A stretch of DNA of 64,000 nt from JABDQA01 sp963759125 (GTDB taxonomy: Bacteria > Desulfobacterota > Desulfobulbia > Desulfobulbales > Desulfocapsaceae). This document shows, piece after piece, positions 1-9,756 of the stretch (positions within the stretch are counted from its first letter, which is position 1; each line of letters begins with the position of its first letter). The stretch is from assembly GCA_963759125.1 (NCBI GenBank), contig CAVWXN010000004.1, forward strand, positions 186,001 through 250,000, read 5' to 3'. The position numbers and the translations under genes were made by a program. The notes under the pieces were generated by a model that worked only from the letters and a program-made list of their open reading frames with translations, made no database searches and was not told the DNA's origin.

Positions 1-1243
1 CAGTTCCATGACTCTCTGATAGATCCCCTTGCCCTGCAGTTCGGCACACCCGTATTCGGTAACCACAAAATTGACATCGCCTCGGGTGGTGGCCACGCCT
101 GCTCCTTCAGATAGATGGCTGACAATCCGTGAAACAGTGCCATTCTTAGCGGTGGAAGGAAGGGCGATGATGGAAAAACCACCTTTCGACATGGCGGCCC
201 CCCTGATGAAGTCGACCTGGTCACCGATGCCGCTGTAGAAACGATAGCCCAGCGAATCAGAACACACCTGCCCGGTAAGGTCTACCTCCAGACGCCGAGC
301 TTATAGACACCAGGTTGTCGTTTCGGGCAATCACTGCGGGGTCACTTACGAACTCAGATGAACGAAAGTCGAAAATCGGGTTGTCATCGACAAACCGGTA
401 GAGTCTTTCGGTTCCCATGCAGAGGGAGGCAACGACTCTTCTTGGAACTATAGTCTTTAGCTTGTTAGTGACGACCTTCTGCTCAATAAGGGGAAGCATG
501 GCGTCGGTAATGAGCTGGGTATGAAAGCCCAGGTTTTTTTTGCCGGTCAAATGTTGCAGAATGGCATTGGTCAAGGCCCCGAAACCGATCTGAATGGTGT
601 CTCCGTCACGGACGAGCTGAGAGATGAAATGGCCAATCCGACGGGAAATATGCTCCTCGGGAAGGTCAGGCTGATAGGTCACCAGCGGTTCTTCGTAGGG
701 CACAAAAAAGTTGATGTCATCTATGTGCACGAGGCTGTCGCCCCAGGTTCTCGGCATATCTGGATTAACCTGGGCGATCACCTGTTCTGCATTTTCCATG
801 GCGGAGCGGGTAATATCGACAGAAACGCCGAGGCTGCAATAGCCAAACTGGTCGGGAGGACTGACCTGGATCAGGGCCACATCGAGACCGATGTGATAAT
901 TTTCGAACAATTTCGGGATCTGAGAAAGATAGGTCGGCAGGTAATCGATTTTTCCTTCATAGGCGGCTTTGCGCATCGATTCACTGATAAAAAAAAGTTT
1001 CAGCGAGAAGCGGGACACAAAGGAAGGATCATCGAGATATTGTGCCAGAGTGTGGGAGAGCATCTGGTAAATCATCACGTCCCGAATGGTTTTGTCGGCG
1101 ACCATTGTGTGGATCAGATGCTGGGGTTCACCGCATCCGGTGCCGATGAAGACGCGGCAACCATTACTTATTGAAGCAAGGGCTTCCTGTGTCGTTACAA
1201 CTTTATCACCGGGCAGTCTCTGCTGCCATTCAGGCACGGACAT
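1..1243 (-). CDS. Acetyl-CoA hydrolase/CoA-transferase family protein (partial, frame break)
   Basis: The gene begins at an ATG at 1243 with an AAGGAG-type ribosome site just upstream and runs off the left edge. The N-terminal part (VFIGTGCGEPQHL, residues 32-44) and the later IQVSPPDQFGYCSLGV stretch are typical of the acetyl-CoA hydrolase/4-hydroxybutyrate CoA-transferase family, including the form fused to a C-terminal GNAT domain, which would lie outside the window. The frame closes at 257, but the family sequence continues in the next frame from about 293 to position 1 (EVDLTGQV, then FYSGIGDQVDFIRGAAMSKGG). One extra G near 292 explains the break. The position usually held by the catalytic glutamate (HTEM) reads HTQL here; Q243 is a CAG codon at 517-515. 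It could be an inactive or altered-specificity member. Family assignment is firm and the reaction is uncertain. Confidence 0.8.
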
Positions 1244-1506
1244 GAACGCTCCTTTTTATTGTCTATTCAACCTCTCAGCCCTTCAGTCGTTCGCCAGAGA
1301 TCGGATAAAAGTACCATGTGCTGATTTTTTTTAACCCCTTTTCCACGGAAAATCCATTGGAGCCACCTGAAAATTGATATCCGAGCAGGCTATTGCAACA
1401 AATACACGAAAAAATTATCAGCAAATATGATATCATTCCGTTACGATAATTAAACGCTACAGCCACTGCTGCAGACGGCAGCAGCAGACCACGTTCATTT
1501 GCATGC

Positions 1507-3101
1507 ATGTCATCGATGATACGCAGCCAACTCTCATATGCAGATTTAACCCAGCAGATCGAAGCCTTAAATCTGGAGTTCAAGCGCCTCAAAGCTGCCG
1601 AAGGGGTTTTTCACCGCCAGAATGAATCTCTAAAAGCCCTGCACGACACCTCTCTTAGCTTGATCGAAAAACTCGACAAGGAAGAACTGCTCGAAAATAT
1701 TCTTGAACGAGCCGCGTCCCTCAGTGATACCAGCCCACGGCTACATCTATCTCCTGGAACCCGAAGGACGAACGGATGCGTATGAAGATGGGGATGGGGC
1801 TGTTTAAAAGTCAGCTCGGCAGAACAGTTCTGATTGGCGAGGGCATGGGCGGGCGTGTCTGGCAGGCAGAATACCCTCTCGTGGTTGAAGATTATCGGAC
1901 CTGGCCTCATCGTATAGCTGACAAGGTATTTGATGATCTTCGCTCAATTGTCGGAATCCCGCTGAAATCAGAGCAGAATGTCCTGGGAGTGATCGGTCTT
2001 GCCCATGTTGAGGGGCAGAAAAGATTTGACCAGGAGGATATCGCAACACTTGAGCGTTTTGCCGCCCTGGCGACCATCGCTCTCGAGAAAGCACAATTGT
2101 ACGCTGATGCCAGGTACGAATTGGCTGAAAGAAAGCGAACAGAGACCTTTTTAAGGGAAAGTGAGAACCGCTACCGGACCTTTCTTGAGTCGTCCCCCGA
2201 CCCCATAGTGGTGTATGACATGCAGGGAATCGCCACTTATGTAAACCCGGCCTTTGAAAAGACCTTCAAGTTATCGCGGGCTGAGCTGCTCGGCAAACAG
2301 ATTGACTTTGTCCCTCCGGAGAATGTGCCGGAAACAAGAGAGGCAATTCAGCGCATGTTGAGCGGCCAGAAAATACATCTTTTCGAGACCCGCAGATTTA
2401 CAAAGGACGGGACTATTCTGGATGTTCAGCTGAGCTCAACCCTGTATCAGGGTGACGACGGCAAACCACTTGGCAATATTGTCACCCTTAGAGATATCAG
2501 CGCCCAGAAGCAGGCCGAAAAAGAACTGGCCATTTATCGTGATCAGTTGGAAGAACTGGTTAGAGAGCGAACCTTCGAACTTGAGCAGACGAACATTCAG
2601 CTTGGGCAGGAAATAGAAGATCGAACTCGTGCCGAAAAGGCTCTCAGAAAGCGTGAGAAAGAGCTCCAGGCTCAATCAGATCATCTTGAAGAAGTGAATA
2701 TCGCCTTGCGGGTTCTCCTGAAACAAAGGGAGGATGACAAAAAGGAGCTGGGAAATATAGTTCTAAAAAACGTACAGGAACTGGTTAATCCTTACCTGCA
2801 CAGATTTCTCAATGGCAACCTGAATACCCAGCAACAAGCCCTGGCCCGGATTCTGGAAACCAATCTAAATAACATCGTTTCACCATTTGTCGATAAGTTG
2901 ACCTCTGGGCTGATCCATCTGACGCCTACAGAAATTCGTGTTGCCACCCTGGTCAAAGAGGGAATGACCAACAAGGAAATTGCCGAGATTCTCCTGCTGT
3001 CAAAAAATACCATCCTCTTTCATCGCTATAATATAAGGAAAAAATTAGGTTTAAAAAACAAGAAGATAAACCTGAGATCCCACCTCCTGGCCATGGATTA
3101 A
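1507..3101 (+). CDS. GAF-PAS sensor with C-terminal LuxR-type HTH (frame breaks)
   Basis: A probable cytoplasmic sensor-regulator of about 530 residues. The order is an N-terminal coiled stretch, a GAF domain (HGYIYLLEPE, then MGMGLFKSQLGRTVLIGEG and PLVVEDYRTWP), a PAS domain (ENRYRTFLESSPDPIVVYD, ending in IVTLRDISAQKQAE), a long coiled coil, and a LuxR-type helix-turn-helix (LTPTEIRVATLVKEGMTNKEIAEIL). It has no receiver domain and no kinase domain, so the GAF or PAS domain probably senses the signal directly. Two single-base insertions, in CCC at 1734-1736 and in GG near 1766, split the GAF domain into three frames; joining them restores a normal GAF sequence. It lies just upstream of the transporter and acyl-CoA synthetase cluster and is a plausible local regulator of it. 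That target is inferred from position only. Confidence 0.8.
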
Positions 3102-3123
3102 TAGTGGGTATAACCCACTATTA
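3099..3123 (+). promoter_or_regulatory. Perfect 11-bp dyad overlapping the regulator stop codon
   Basis: TAATAGTGGGT at 3099-3109 and ACCCACTATTA at 3113-3123 are exact inverse copies around a 3-base centre. The dyad starts in the stop codon of the LuxR-type regulator. No T-run follows directly, although T-rich sequence starts about 20 bases later. It may be a terminator or an operator for a LuxR-type dimer. Confidence 0.5.
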
Positions 3124-3459
3124 CACCGCTATTTTATAAACTTTGTTTTTCTGTTTTTTTACCCTATCCTATGACTGCTATTACTGCCGCTGGCGTATGG
3201 CAGTCTTCTAACAGTCACTCACTTTGGCAACGACCAACATATTCGTAACACTTTGTGCTTACGCACAAATAATGGGCCGCGGCAGCTGATGTAACTCCCC
3301 GGCTCTGATTGGCTGCCGCAGTAACTCTCTTACTCTTTTAGACATTGCTTTTATCCTGGAAAGTTGTGTTTCCGGATATCCTCAGATGCCACCTCGGGTG
3401 TTCCGGCAGACCAATTTTTTGATTATTAACCAGTCGGTTAAAAAGCGATCTAATTCTTT
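3124..3459. other. Non-coding leader before the transporter cluster
   Basis: This 336-base stretch holds no convincing gene. It contains a short hairpin TTTGTGC-TTAC-GCACAAA at about 3252-3270 and a longer-range pair CGGCAGC/GCTGCCG between about 3280 and 3320. These could form the 5' leader of the livG operon. I could not place a convincing -35/-10 pair. Confidence 0.4.
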
Positions 3460-4221
3460 ATGACGCAGCTCATTGTTTCTGATGTGACCCTGACCTTTGG
3501 CGGGCTGAACGCTCTTGCCAATGTCGACATCACCATCGAGCCCGGGATTATTACCTCGATTATCGGACCCAACGGTGCCGGGAAAACAAGTGTACTCAAC
3601 TGTATTTCCGGCTTTTACCATCCGAGTGAGGGCACGATACATTATGGTGAACGCAACCTCACTCACGCCTCACCCCACCAGGTTTCTAATATGGGGATCG
3701 CCAGGGCGTTCCAGAATCTTGAGCTGTTCAGCGGGCTGTCAGTCCTTGATAACCTCCTGCTGGCTCGCCATCAAAATCTTAACTATTCGATATTTCATGC
3801 ACTTATATATTTTGGCAAGGCCTCACGTTTGGAGGCGGAAAATCGCTCCTATGTTGAAAAGGTTATCGATTTTATGGAGCTGGAGCCATATCGGAAAAGC
3901 AGGGTAGGCAATCTCAGTTACGGGGTTCAAAAACGGGTCGAAGTTGCCCGGGCACTGACGCTGGGTCCCAAATTGCTGCTGCTCGATGAACCCATGGCCG
4001 GAATGAATATCGAGGAAAAGGAAGATATTGTCCGCTTTATACTCGATCTGAAGAAAGAATGGGGGGTAACGATAGTCCTTGTGGAACATGATCTTGGTGT
4101 GGTGATGGACATTTCAGATGAGATCTACGTACTCGATTTCGGGATCTTGATCGGTTCGGGAAAACCGGAGGAGGTTGCCTCCGATCCCAAGGTGATTGAA
4201 GCGTACATTGGAGAAGAGTAA
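3460..4221 (+). CDS. livG: Branched-chain-type ABC transporter ATPase (LivG-like)
   Basis: A 253-residue cytoplasmic ATPase of the LivG family, which powers import by a LivHM-type permease. Visible motifs are Walker A GPNGAGKTS (residues 36-44), the signature LSYGVQKRVE, Walker B LLLLDEPMAG and the switch histidine in LVEHD. The LivG-type insert (ARAFQNLELFSGLSVLDNLL) is present. It is the first gene of a cluster with an acyl-CoA synthetase, two permeases, a binding protein and a second ATPase. Because the synthetase is embedded in the operon, the cargo is more likely a carboxylic acid than an amino acid; that is inference. Confidence 0.9.
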   Translation: MTQLIVSDVTLTFGGLNALANVDITIEPGIITSIIGPNGAGKTSVLNCISGFYHPSEGTIHYGERNLTHASPHQVSNMGIARAFQNLELFSGLSVLDNLLLARHQNLNYSIFHALIYFGKASRLEAENRSYVEKVIDFMELEPYRKSRVGNLSYGVQKRVEVARALTLGPKLLLLDEPMAGMNIEEKEDIVRFILDLKKEWGVTIVLVEHDLGVVMDISDEIYVLDFGILIGSGKPEEVASDPKVIEAYIGEE

Positions 4222-4228
4222 GGCCTGC

Positions 4229-6151
4229 ATGCAAGAGAGAGAGCATTTACTGCAGCATACTATCCCGCAACTCCTGCGCTGGCGGGTAAATGAAACCGGT
4301 GACAAAGTCGCCTTGCGCGAAAAAGATTTCGGCTGCTGGAACAGCTATACCTGGAATCAATATTACGACTCGGTGCGCAAGACCGGGCTCGGTTTAAGGA
4401 AAATAGGCTTTGACAAAGGGGACAAGGTTGCCATTATCAGCGACAATATTCCTGAAACGCTCTATATGGCAATCGGTGCCCAGGCTGTGGGTGGCCTCTC
4501 TTCTGCCATTTATCAAACCAGCCTGCCTGAAGAAATCGGCGATATTCTCAACTACCTCGATGTGAAAGTCGTTTTCTGTAACGACCAGGAACAGGTGGAT
4601 AAAGTTGCCGAAGTCAGGGACAAGATACCTCAAATCAAAAAAGTGATTTATGAAGATTCCAGGGGTATGCGAAGCTACCAGACAGATGACTGGTTCATGT
4701 ATATCGAAGATCTCTACACCCTGGGAGAGCAGCTGCACCAGGATAATCCTGATCTGTTTGAAAGTCTTATCGACGAGGGCAAACCTGACGATGTCTGCCA
4801 TTTCTGCCTGACGTCGGGAACTACAGGGTTGCCCAAGGGCGCTATGTTGACCCACCGCAATTACATCAACATGGGTCTCCAGCTCACTGCGGTTGATCCT
4901 CTGGAAGATACCGACGAGTATGTTTCATTTCTGCCTTTTGCCTGGATTGGCGAGCAAATGAATTCTTTCGGCGTGGCTATGGCTACGGGAATTGCCGTCA
5001 ATTTCCCGGAGTCGGTGGAAACAAGCATGGACGATCTCAAGGAGATAGGCCCCCATTTCATGTTTGGAGCCCCAAGGATTTATGAAACCATCCGCTCGCA
5101 GATCTGGTTGAAAATCGATGAGTCCTACCTGCTCAATAAATTTATCTATAAATATTTCATGAAGATTGGCGAGGAGGCGGCAGGCTATCGCATGTCAGGC
5201 AAATCAATGCCGGCGAAACTGCGTTTTCTGGCCTGGTTGGGCAAGCAGATGATCTACCGGCCGCTGGTCAACCAGATCGGTTTTCTGAGGCTGCGAAGAG
5301 CCTATACGGGTGGGGCGGCGCTGGGGCCGGAACTCTTTACCTTTTACCAGGCAATCGGGGTAAACCTCAAACAGATTTACGGACAGACGGAAATAGTCGG
5401 CATCGCTTATATGCATCGTGATGGTGATATACGGCCTGATACCGTGGGGAAGCCTCTTCCGGGAACAGAGTGCCGGATTTCCGAAGAAGGCGAGATCCTC
5501 TCGCGCTCCGCATCTGTTACCCCAGGCTATTACAACCTTCCGGAAAAGACGGAAGAACTGTTGCAGGGCGGCTGGCTGCACTCAGGAGATGCCGGCTATA
5601 TCGATGCGGACGGCCATCTAGTGGTGATCGATAGAATTTCCGATGTGATGCACACAAAAGCGGGAGACATGTTCAGCCCCATGTTTCTTGAAAATCGCCT
5701 TAAGTTCAGCCCTTACATAAAGGAGGCGGTGATCTTCGGTGATCAGCAAGAGTACGTTTCAGCCCTTATCAATGTTGACCCCATAGTTGTGGGTAAATGG
5801 GCGGAAGACAGGGGGCTCTCCTTCAGCACCTTTATGGAGCTCTCCGGTTTACCTGAAGTGGCTGTGCTGATTCAGGATGGGGTTGCAGAAATCAATAAAA
5901 ATGCCGAGCAAGAGCACTTCAAAATCCATCGCTTTGCACTTCTTTATAAACTGCTCGACATGGATGACGGGGAGTTAACCAAGACCGGTAAAATCAGACG
6001 AAAATTTGTCCGAGAAAAATACAGCGACATCTATGAGGCTCTCTATAACAGAGAGATAACGGAGAAAACGGTTGAGGCTTTCTACCAGTATCAGGACGGC
6101 CAGACAACGACCGTAGAGACAACCATTCACTTCTACACTATGGAAAATTGA
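4229..6151 (+). CDS. AMP-forming acyl-CoA synthetase (long-chain type)
   Basis: About 640 residues of the ANL adenylate-forming family, which activates a carboxylic acid to its CoA thioester with ATP. Motifs seen are the A3 phosphate loop TSGTTGLPKGAMLTHRN, the YGQTE motif, LHSGDAGY and the C-terminal TKTGKIRRK that supplies the adenylation lysine. The C-terminal half resembles long-chain fatty acid-CoA ligases of the FAA1/COG1022 type. I chose ATG 4229, preceded by GGAGAAGAG, over an in-frame TTG 33 bases upstream that lies inside livG. The stop overlaps the livH start (TGATG). Its place inside a liv-type operon suggests uptake coupled to CoA activation. Confidence 0.9.
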   Translation: MQEREHLLQHTIPQLLRWRVNETGDKVALREKDFGCWNSYTWNQYYDSVRKTGLGLRKIGFDKGDKVAIISDNIPETLYMAIGAQAVGGLSSAIYQTSLPEEIGDILNYLDVKVVFCNDQEQVDKVAEVRDKIPQIKKVIYEDSRGMRSYQTDDWFMYIEDLYTLGEQLHQDNPDLFESLIDEGKPDDVCHFCLTSGTTGLPKGAMLTHRNYINMGLQLTAVDPLEDTDEYVSFLPFAWIGEQMNSFGVAMATGIAVNFPESVETSMDDLKEIGPHFMFGAPRIYETIRSQIWLKIDESYLLNKFIYKYFMKIGEEAAGYRMSGKSMPAKLRFLAWLGKQMIYRPLVNQIGFLRLRRAYTGGAALGPELFTFYQAIGVNLKQIYGQTEIVGIAYMHRDGDIRPDTVGKPLPGTECRISEEGEILSRSASVTPGYYNLPEKTEELLQGGWLHSGDAGYIDADGHLVVIDRISDVMHTKAGDMFSPMFLENRLKFSPYIKEAVIFGDQQEYVSALINVDPIVVGKWAEDRGLSFSTFMELSGLPEVAVLIQDGVAEINKNAEQEHFKIHRFALLYKLLDMDDGELTKTGKIRRKFVREKYSDIYEALYNREITEKTVEAFYQYQDGQTTTVETTIHFYTMEN

Positions 6152-7044
6152 TGAGCTATTTTTTTCAACTCGTAGTCAGCGGCATTGTCGTTGGCTCAAT
6201 CTACGCTCTTTCCGCTCTAGGCTTTGTGCTGATCTACAAGTCCAGCCGGGTTCTGAATATCGCCCATGGCCAGATCATCGCTGCCGGGGCTTTTATTACC
6301 TATGCCTTGACCGTCTGGGTGGGTATTCCTATTTACCTCTCCTTTGGTATGAGCATGGTTGCCACATTTTTCCTGGCCATGAGTGTCGAGAGAATATTTC
6401 TGCGCCGCCTGATCGGGGAGCCGATTATTTCAGTCATCATGGTTACCATCGGCTTGATGTCAATTTTGGACGGGCTTATCTATCTCACCCCCTTTGGTAC
6501 GGAGAACTTCTCGTTTCCCCCCTATCTGCCGACAACACCAATCACCATAGGTGGTGTTTCCATATCATGGACTCAGCTGGTTGGGGTAATTATCACCTTT
6601 TCCATGATCGCCGGCTTTTCCTGGTTCTTTAAGAAATCAACCATTGGTATTTCCATGAGAGCCGTATCCGATGACCAGATGGCGTCCATGGCAATCGGCA
6701 TTTCCGTCCCCAGGGTATTTGGTCTCGCCTGGGCCATGGCCGGGCTGAGCGCTGCGGCGGCCGGAGGGATCATCGGCAATATCACGGGGCTCAATTTTGA
6801 TACGCTGCACGCCTTTGGCATCGTCGTCTTTCCGGTGGTGATCCTGGGAGGGCTTGACTCGATTCAGGGTGCCGTGGTGGCGGGTATCATAATGGGGCTT
6901 ATTCAGCAGTTTGCCAGTGGGTACCTGGATGGCAACTGGGGACTCAACGGTACCGGAGAGGTAATGCCCTATATCATCCTGCTGATCATCCTGCTCTTTA
7001 AACCACACGGCCTCTTCGGAATCCACGAGATAGAACGGGTATAG
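6151..7044 (+). CDS. livH: Branched-chain-type ABC permease (LivH-like)
   Basis: An integral membrane permease of 297 residues with about eight hydrophobic segments. The LivH family features YALSALGFVLIYKSSRVLNIAHG near the N-terminus and the EAA-like loop MRAVSDDQMASMAIGI are present. The ATG at 6151 overlaps the stop of the upstream synthetase gene as TGATG, so translation is probably coupled. It pairs with LivM to form the translocation channel. Confidence 0.9.
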   Translation: MSYFFQLVVSGIVVGSIYALSALGFVLIYKSSRVLNIAHGQIIAAGAFITYALTVWVGIPIYLSFGMSMVATFFLAMSVERIFLRRLIGEPIISVIMVTIGLMSILDGLIYLTPFGTENFSFPPYLPTTPITIGGVSISWTQLVGVIITFSMIAGFSWFFKKSTIGISMRAVSDDQMASMAIGISVPRVFGLAWAMAGLSAAAAGGIIGNITGLNFDTLHAFGIVVFPVVILGGLDSIQGAVVAGIIMGLIQQFASGYLDGNWGLNGTGEVMPYIILLIILLFKPHGLFGIHEIERV

Positions 7045-7047
7045 ATT

Positions 7048-8142
7048 ATGTCATCGAACCGCTGGCTGGCTACAGGAAACTATTTCACCTCCTACAGGGA
7101 AGAGCAGAGGATTTTTGCCACCTCCCTGGACAGGAGCGTGATGTGCGCTTTCCTCTTCATCCTTTTTGCCTGGCCGCTCTTCTTTGATGTCGGCAACAAG
7201 TATATGCTTGTTATCGACAATATCCTGGTGGCGGTGATTGCGGTTATAGGATTGAATCTGGTCACCGGCTTTGCCGGATTGATTTCGATAGGGCATGCGG
7301 CTTTTGTCGGCATCGGCGCCTATACCGTCGCCTCATTTTGCAGAGTACTCGGGGACAGTCACCTTGTTATAACTCACTGCTGGCCGCTGCTGATTGTTTT
7401 GGCCGGTTTTATGGGGGCACTGTTCGGTGCTATCGTCGGTCTGCCTGCACTCCGCTTGAAACATCTCTATCTCGCCATAGCCACACTGTCATTTCAGATG
7501 ATCTTTCAATGGACCATCAACTTTATGGATTTTTTCGATCAGGGCCAGACCATACCCGTAGGGCGGGTGTTCTGGGTTACCGGTAAAGTGGCGAGGAAAG
7601 AACACTATCTTTTCTGGTATTACGTTATTCTCGTGGTCATTGTCATCCTGGCGTTTGGAGTGAGAAACCTGCTTCGGACCCGTTACGGCAGGTGTCTGGT
7701 TGCCGTGCGTGATAATGATAGAGCGGCCGATGCGATGGGGATGCACCCCGGCTTAATTAAGGTCTACGCCTTTGGTCTCGCAGGTTTTTGTGCCGGGGTG
7801 GCAGGTGCCCTGCATGCCTACCTGTACCGCGGGGTCGGCTTCGACTCCTTCACCCTGCATCACTCGATCAACTATCTTGCCATGGCGATCGTCGGTGGGC
7901 TCGGTACGCTTCAGGGGGCGTTCTGGGGACCGCTGGCAATACGGGTGCTTGACCTGCAGGTTGAGCGTCTTTCTGAGTGGGCTGGCAGCCATTTGACCGC
8001 GGCAACAAACCTGACTACCGCCCTCAGGCCCTTGAGTTTCGGTCTGGTTATCGTTCTTTTCCTGATGTTTGAGCCCCGCGGCATCGCCAATTGGTGGCGG
8101 ATAGTCAGATCTTACGTAAAACTTTGGCCATTTAGGTATTAG
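7048..8142 (+). CDS. livM: Branched-chain-type ABC permease (LivM-like)
   Basis: A 364-residue multi-spanning permease of the LivM family. It has NLVTGFAGLISIGHAAFVGIGAYT in the first half, the cytoplasmic loop GRCLVAVRDNDRAADAMGM, and GGLGTLQGAFWGP near the C-terminus, all typical of LivM. Only three bases separate it from livH. It is the last gene before a 205-base gap that precedes the binding-protein gene. Confidence 0.9.
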   Translation: MSSNRWLATGNYFTSYREEQRIFATSLDRSVMCAFLFILFAWPLFFDVGNKYMLVIDNILVAVIAVIGLNLVTGFAGLISIGHAAFVGIGAYTVASFCRVLGDSHLVITHCWPLLIVLAGFMGALFGAIVGLPALRLKHLYLAIATLSFQMIFQWTINFMDFFDQGQTIPVGRVFWVTGKVARKEHYLFWYYVILVVIVILAFGVRNLLRTRYGRCLVAVRDNDRAADAMGMHPGLIKVYAFGLAGFCAGVAGALHAYLYRGVGFDSFTLHHSINYLAMAIVGGLGTLQGAFWGPLAIRVLDLQVERLSEWAGSHLTAATNLTTALRPLSFGLVIVLFLMFEPRGIANWWRIVRSYVKLWPFRY

Positions 8143-8237
8143 CTGAACACAAAGACAAAAATGTTTTACCAGGCGACCCACTGTCAGAATATATGTAATT
8201 AATTGAAATAATAACTGATTAGAAACTTTTTTTACTT

Positions 8238-8277
8238 CCTCCACCAAGGTGAGCTTTGACCAGTCTCACCATGGAGG
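8238..8277 (+). promoter_or_regulatory. Hairpin upstream of the binding-protein gene
   Basis: CCTCCA (8238-8243) and GGTGAG (8248-8253) pair with CTCACC (8265-8270) and TGGAGG (8272-8277) in the gap between livM and the binding-protein gene. Hairpins here often let the binding protein be made in excess of the membrane parts. No T-run follows. The next gene has a strong GAGGAGGAG ribosome site. Confidence 0.45.
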
Positions 8278-8347
8278 GCAAAACACGTAAAAGTATTCAA
8301 ACGCACCGTAATTCAGGCGCGGCGCAACCTAACACAGAGGAGGAGAT

Positions 8348-9575
8348 ATGAAAAAGAACAATGTGATCAAGTGGACATTTCTGTTGGCAGCTATTGGCGT
8401 TTTAACCCTCCCAGCCCAGGCTTTCGCCGGGGAGGTGTACAAGCTGGGGTTGTCTCTGGCCATTACCGGCCCCACTTCAGATGCCGGAAACCCTTATTCG
8501 AAGGGGGTGGAAGATTATTTTAACTTTGTCAATGACACCAATATGCTGGGCGACGACAAGATCGAATGCACGATCAGGGACGATCAATACAAAAACGATA
8601 TAACAAAGAGGAATTTCGAAGATTTCCTTGATCAGGGCATAGTCTTCTACCTTAACTACTCGACTGGCAGCACCCTGGCTTTGAAAAATGATTTTGAAGA
8701 AGAGCAGATACCTGTTCTCCCCGCCTCTTTTCACGCCGGCAATCTGGTCGATTCAAACTATATTTTTCTGCCCATAGCTTCCTACTCGGCTCAGATGATT
8801 GGTCTCACTGAGTATGTGGTGAAAAATCATAAAGGCGGGAAGCCCAAGGTTGCGATGTTTATTCACCCCTCGGCATTTGGCAGAGGCCCGGTAGAAGATG
8901 TCCAAAAAGCAGTTGCCGCAGGACTAGATGTGGAAATAGTAGAAGTAGTCGAACACGGTAAAGACCTCGACAACACTGCCATGCTCAAGCGGCTTGAGCG
9001 GTAAGGGCGTACAATATGTCCTCAGCCATACCGTGCAGTCACCGGTTGCCACCATGTTAAAAGATGCCAGCAGTCTGGGACTCGTGGCAACATCTTTTGG
9101 TGAAGAGGGTAAAATTACCTTTCTGGGCGCACATTATACCGGAGGTAATGACCTGGTCGCCCTGGCGGGCGATTCAGCTGAAAATTTCTACTGGACAACA
9201 TCCTACATAGTCACCAGTGAGCCGGGCGAGGGAACAGACCTGCAACTGGCGCTTGCTAAAAGGTATAACCGTGATGAGAAAGCCGCAAATTCACATAATT
9301 ACGCAAACGGTATGATGGTTGCGCAGGTTGCAACGGAGGTTATACGAAGAGCCAAGGCCAAAGGCAAGGAGATCACCAAAGAAACGCTCTATGAAGAACT
9401 TCTGGAGATGAATGGTGACAATGCCTTCTCTCCGAAAACAACCGTTGGAGATGTAACCTTTTCCGAAACAGACCACGCCGGAGTGGATACGCTGCAACTC
9501 TATGTGGTCAAGAACAAGCAATTTATGTCGGAAGGAAGCCCGTTCATTCCTGAATATACAGCCAAGATAAAATGA
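8348..9575 (+). CDS. livK: Periplasmic substrate-binding protein of the liv-type transporter (frame break)
   Basis: About 408 residues of a LivJ/LivK-type binding protein. A signal peptide is clear (MKKN, a hydrophobic core, then AQAFAG with likely cleavage after AFA near residue 27), followed by LGLSLAITGPTSDAGNPYSKG, the family's opening. The frame breaks near 8992: one extra T in CTT turns RLSGKG into RLER-stop. Removing it joins the two halves (…AMLKRLSGKGVQYVLSH…). It delivers the substrate to the LivHM/LivGF complex; the ligand cannot be read from sequence. Confidence 0.85.
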
Positions 9576-9756
9576 GCAGGCTTCGGGGGTAGGAAAATAG
9601 TCCTTACACCCATATAATAACCCTTCTGTGCTCGGCTGGCGGCCCCCTGAGTACAGGAGGGAGATGTGCTGCATAGCTACCCGAAGGGCAGGACTGGCAG
9701 CTTGCACCAGCGGCCGGCAACACGCGGACGGTTCCTGCAAAAGACACTTTACTAAA

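Noticed and set aside
521..1174. Plus-strand open frame of 217 codons
   Set aside because: It lies opposite the CoA-transferase-like gene, has no ribosome site, and the minus strand gives clear family sequence.
9628..9756. N-terminal extension of the LivF-like protein
   Set aside because: The extra 43 residues are cysteine- and arginine-rich, have no LivF similarity and no ribosome site; ATG 9757 gives the usual start.
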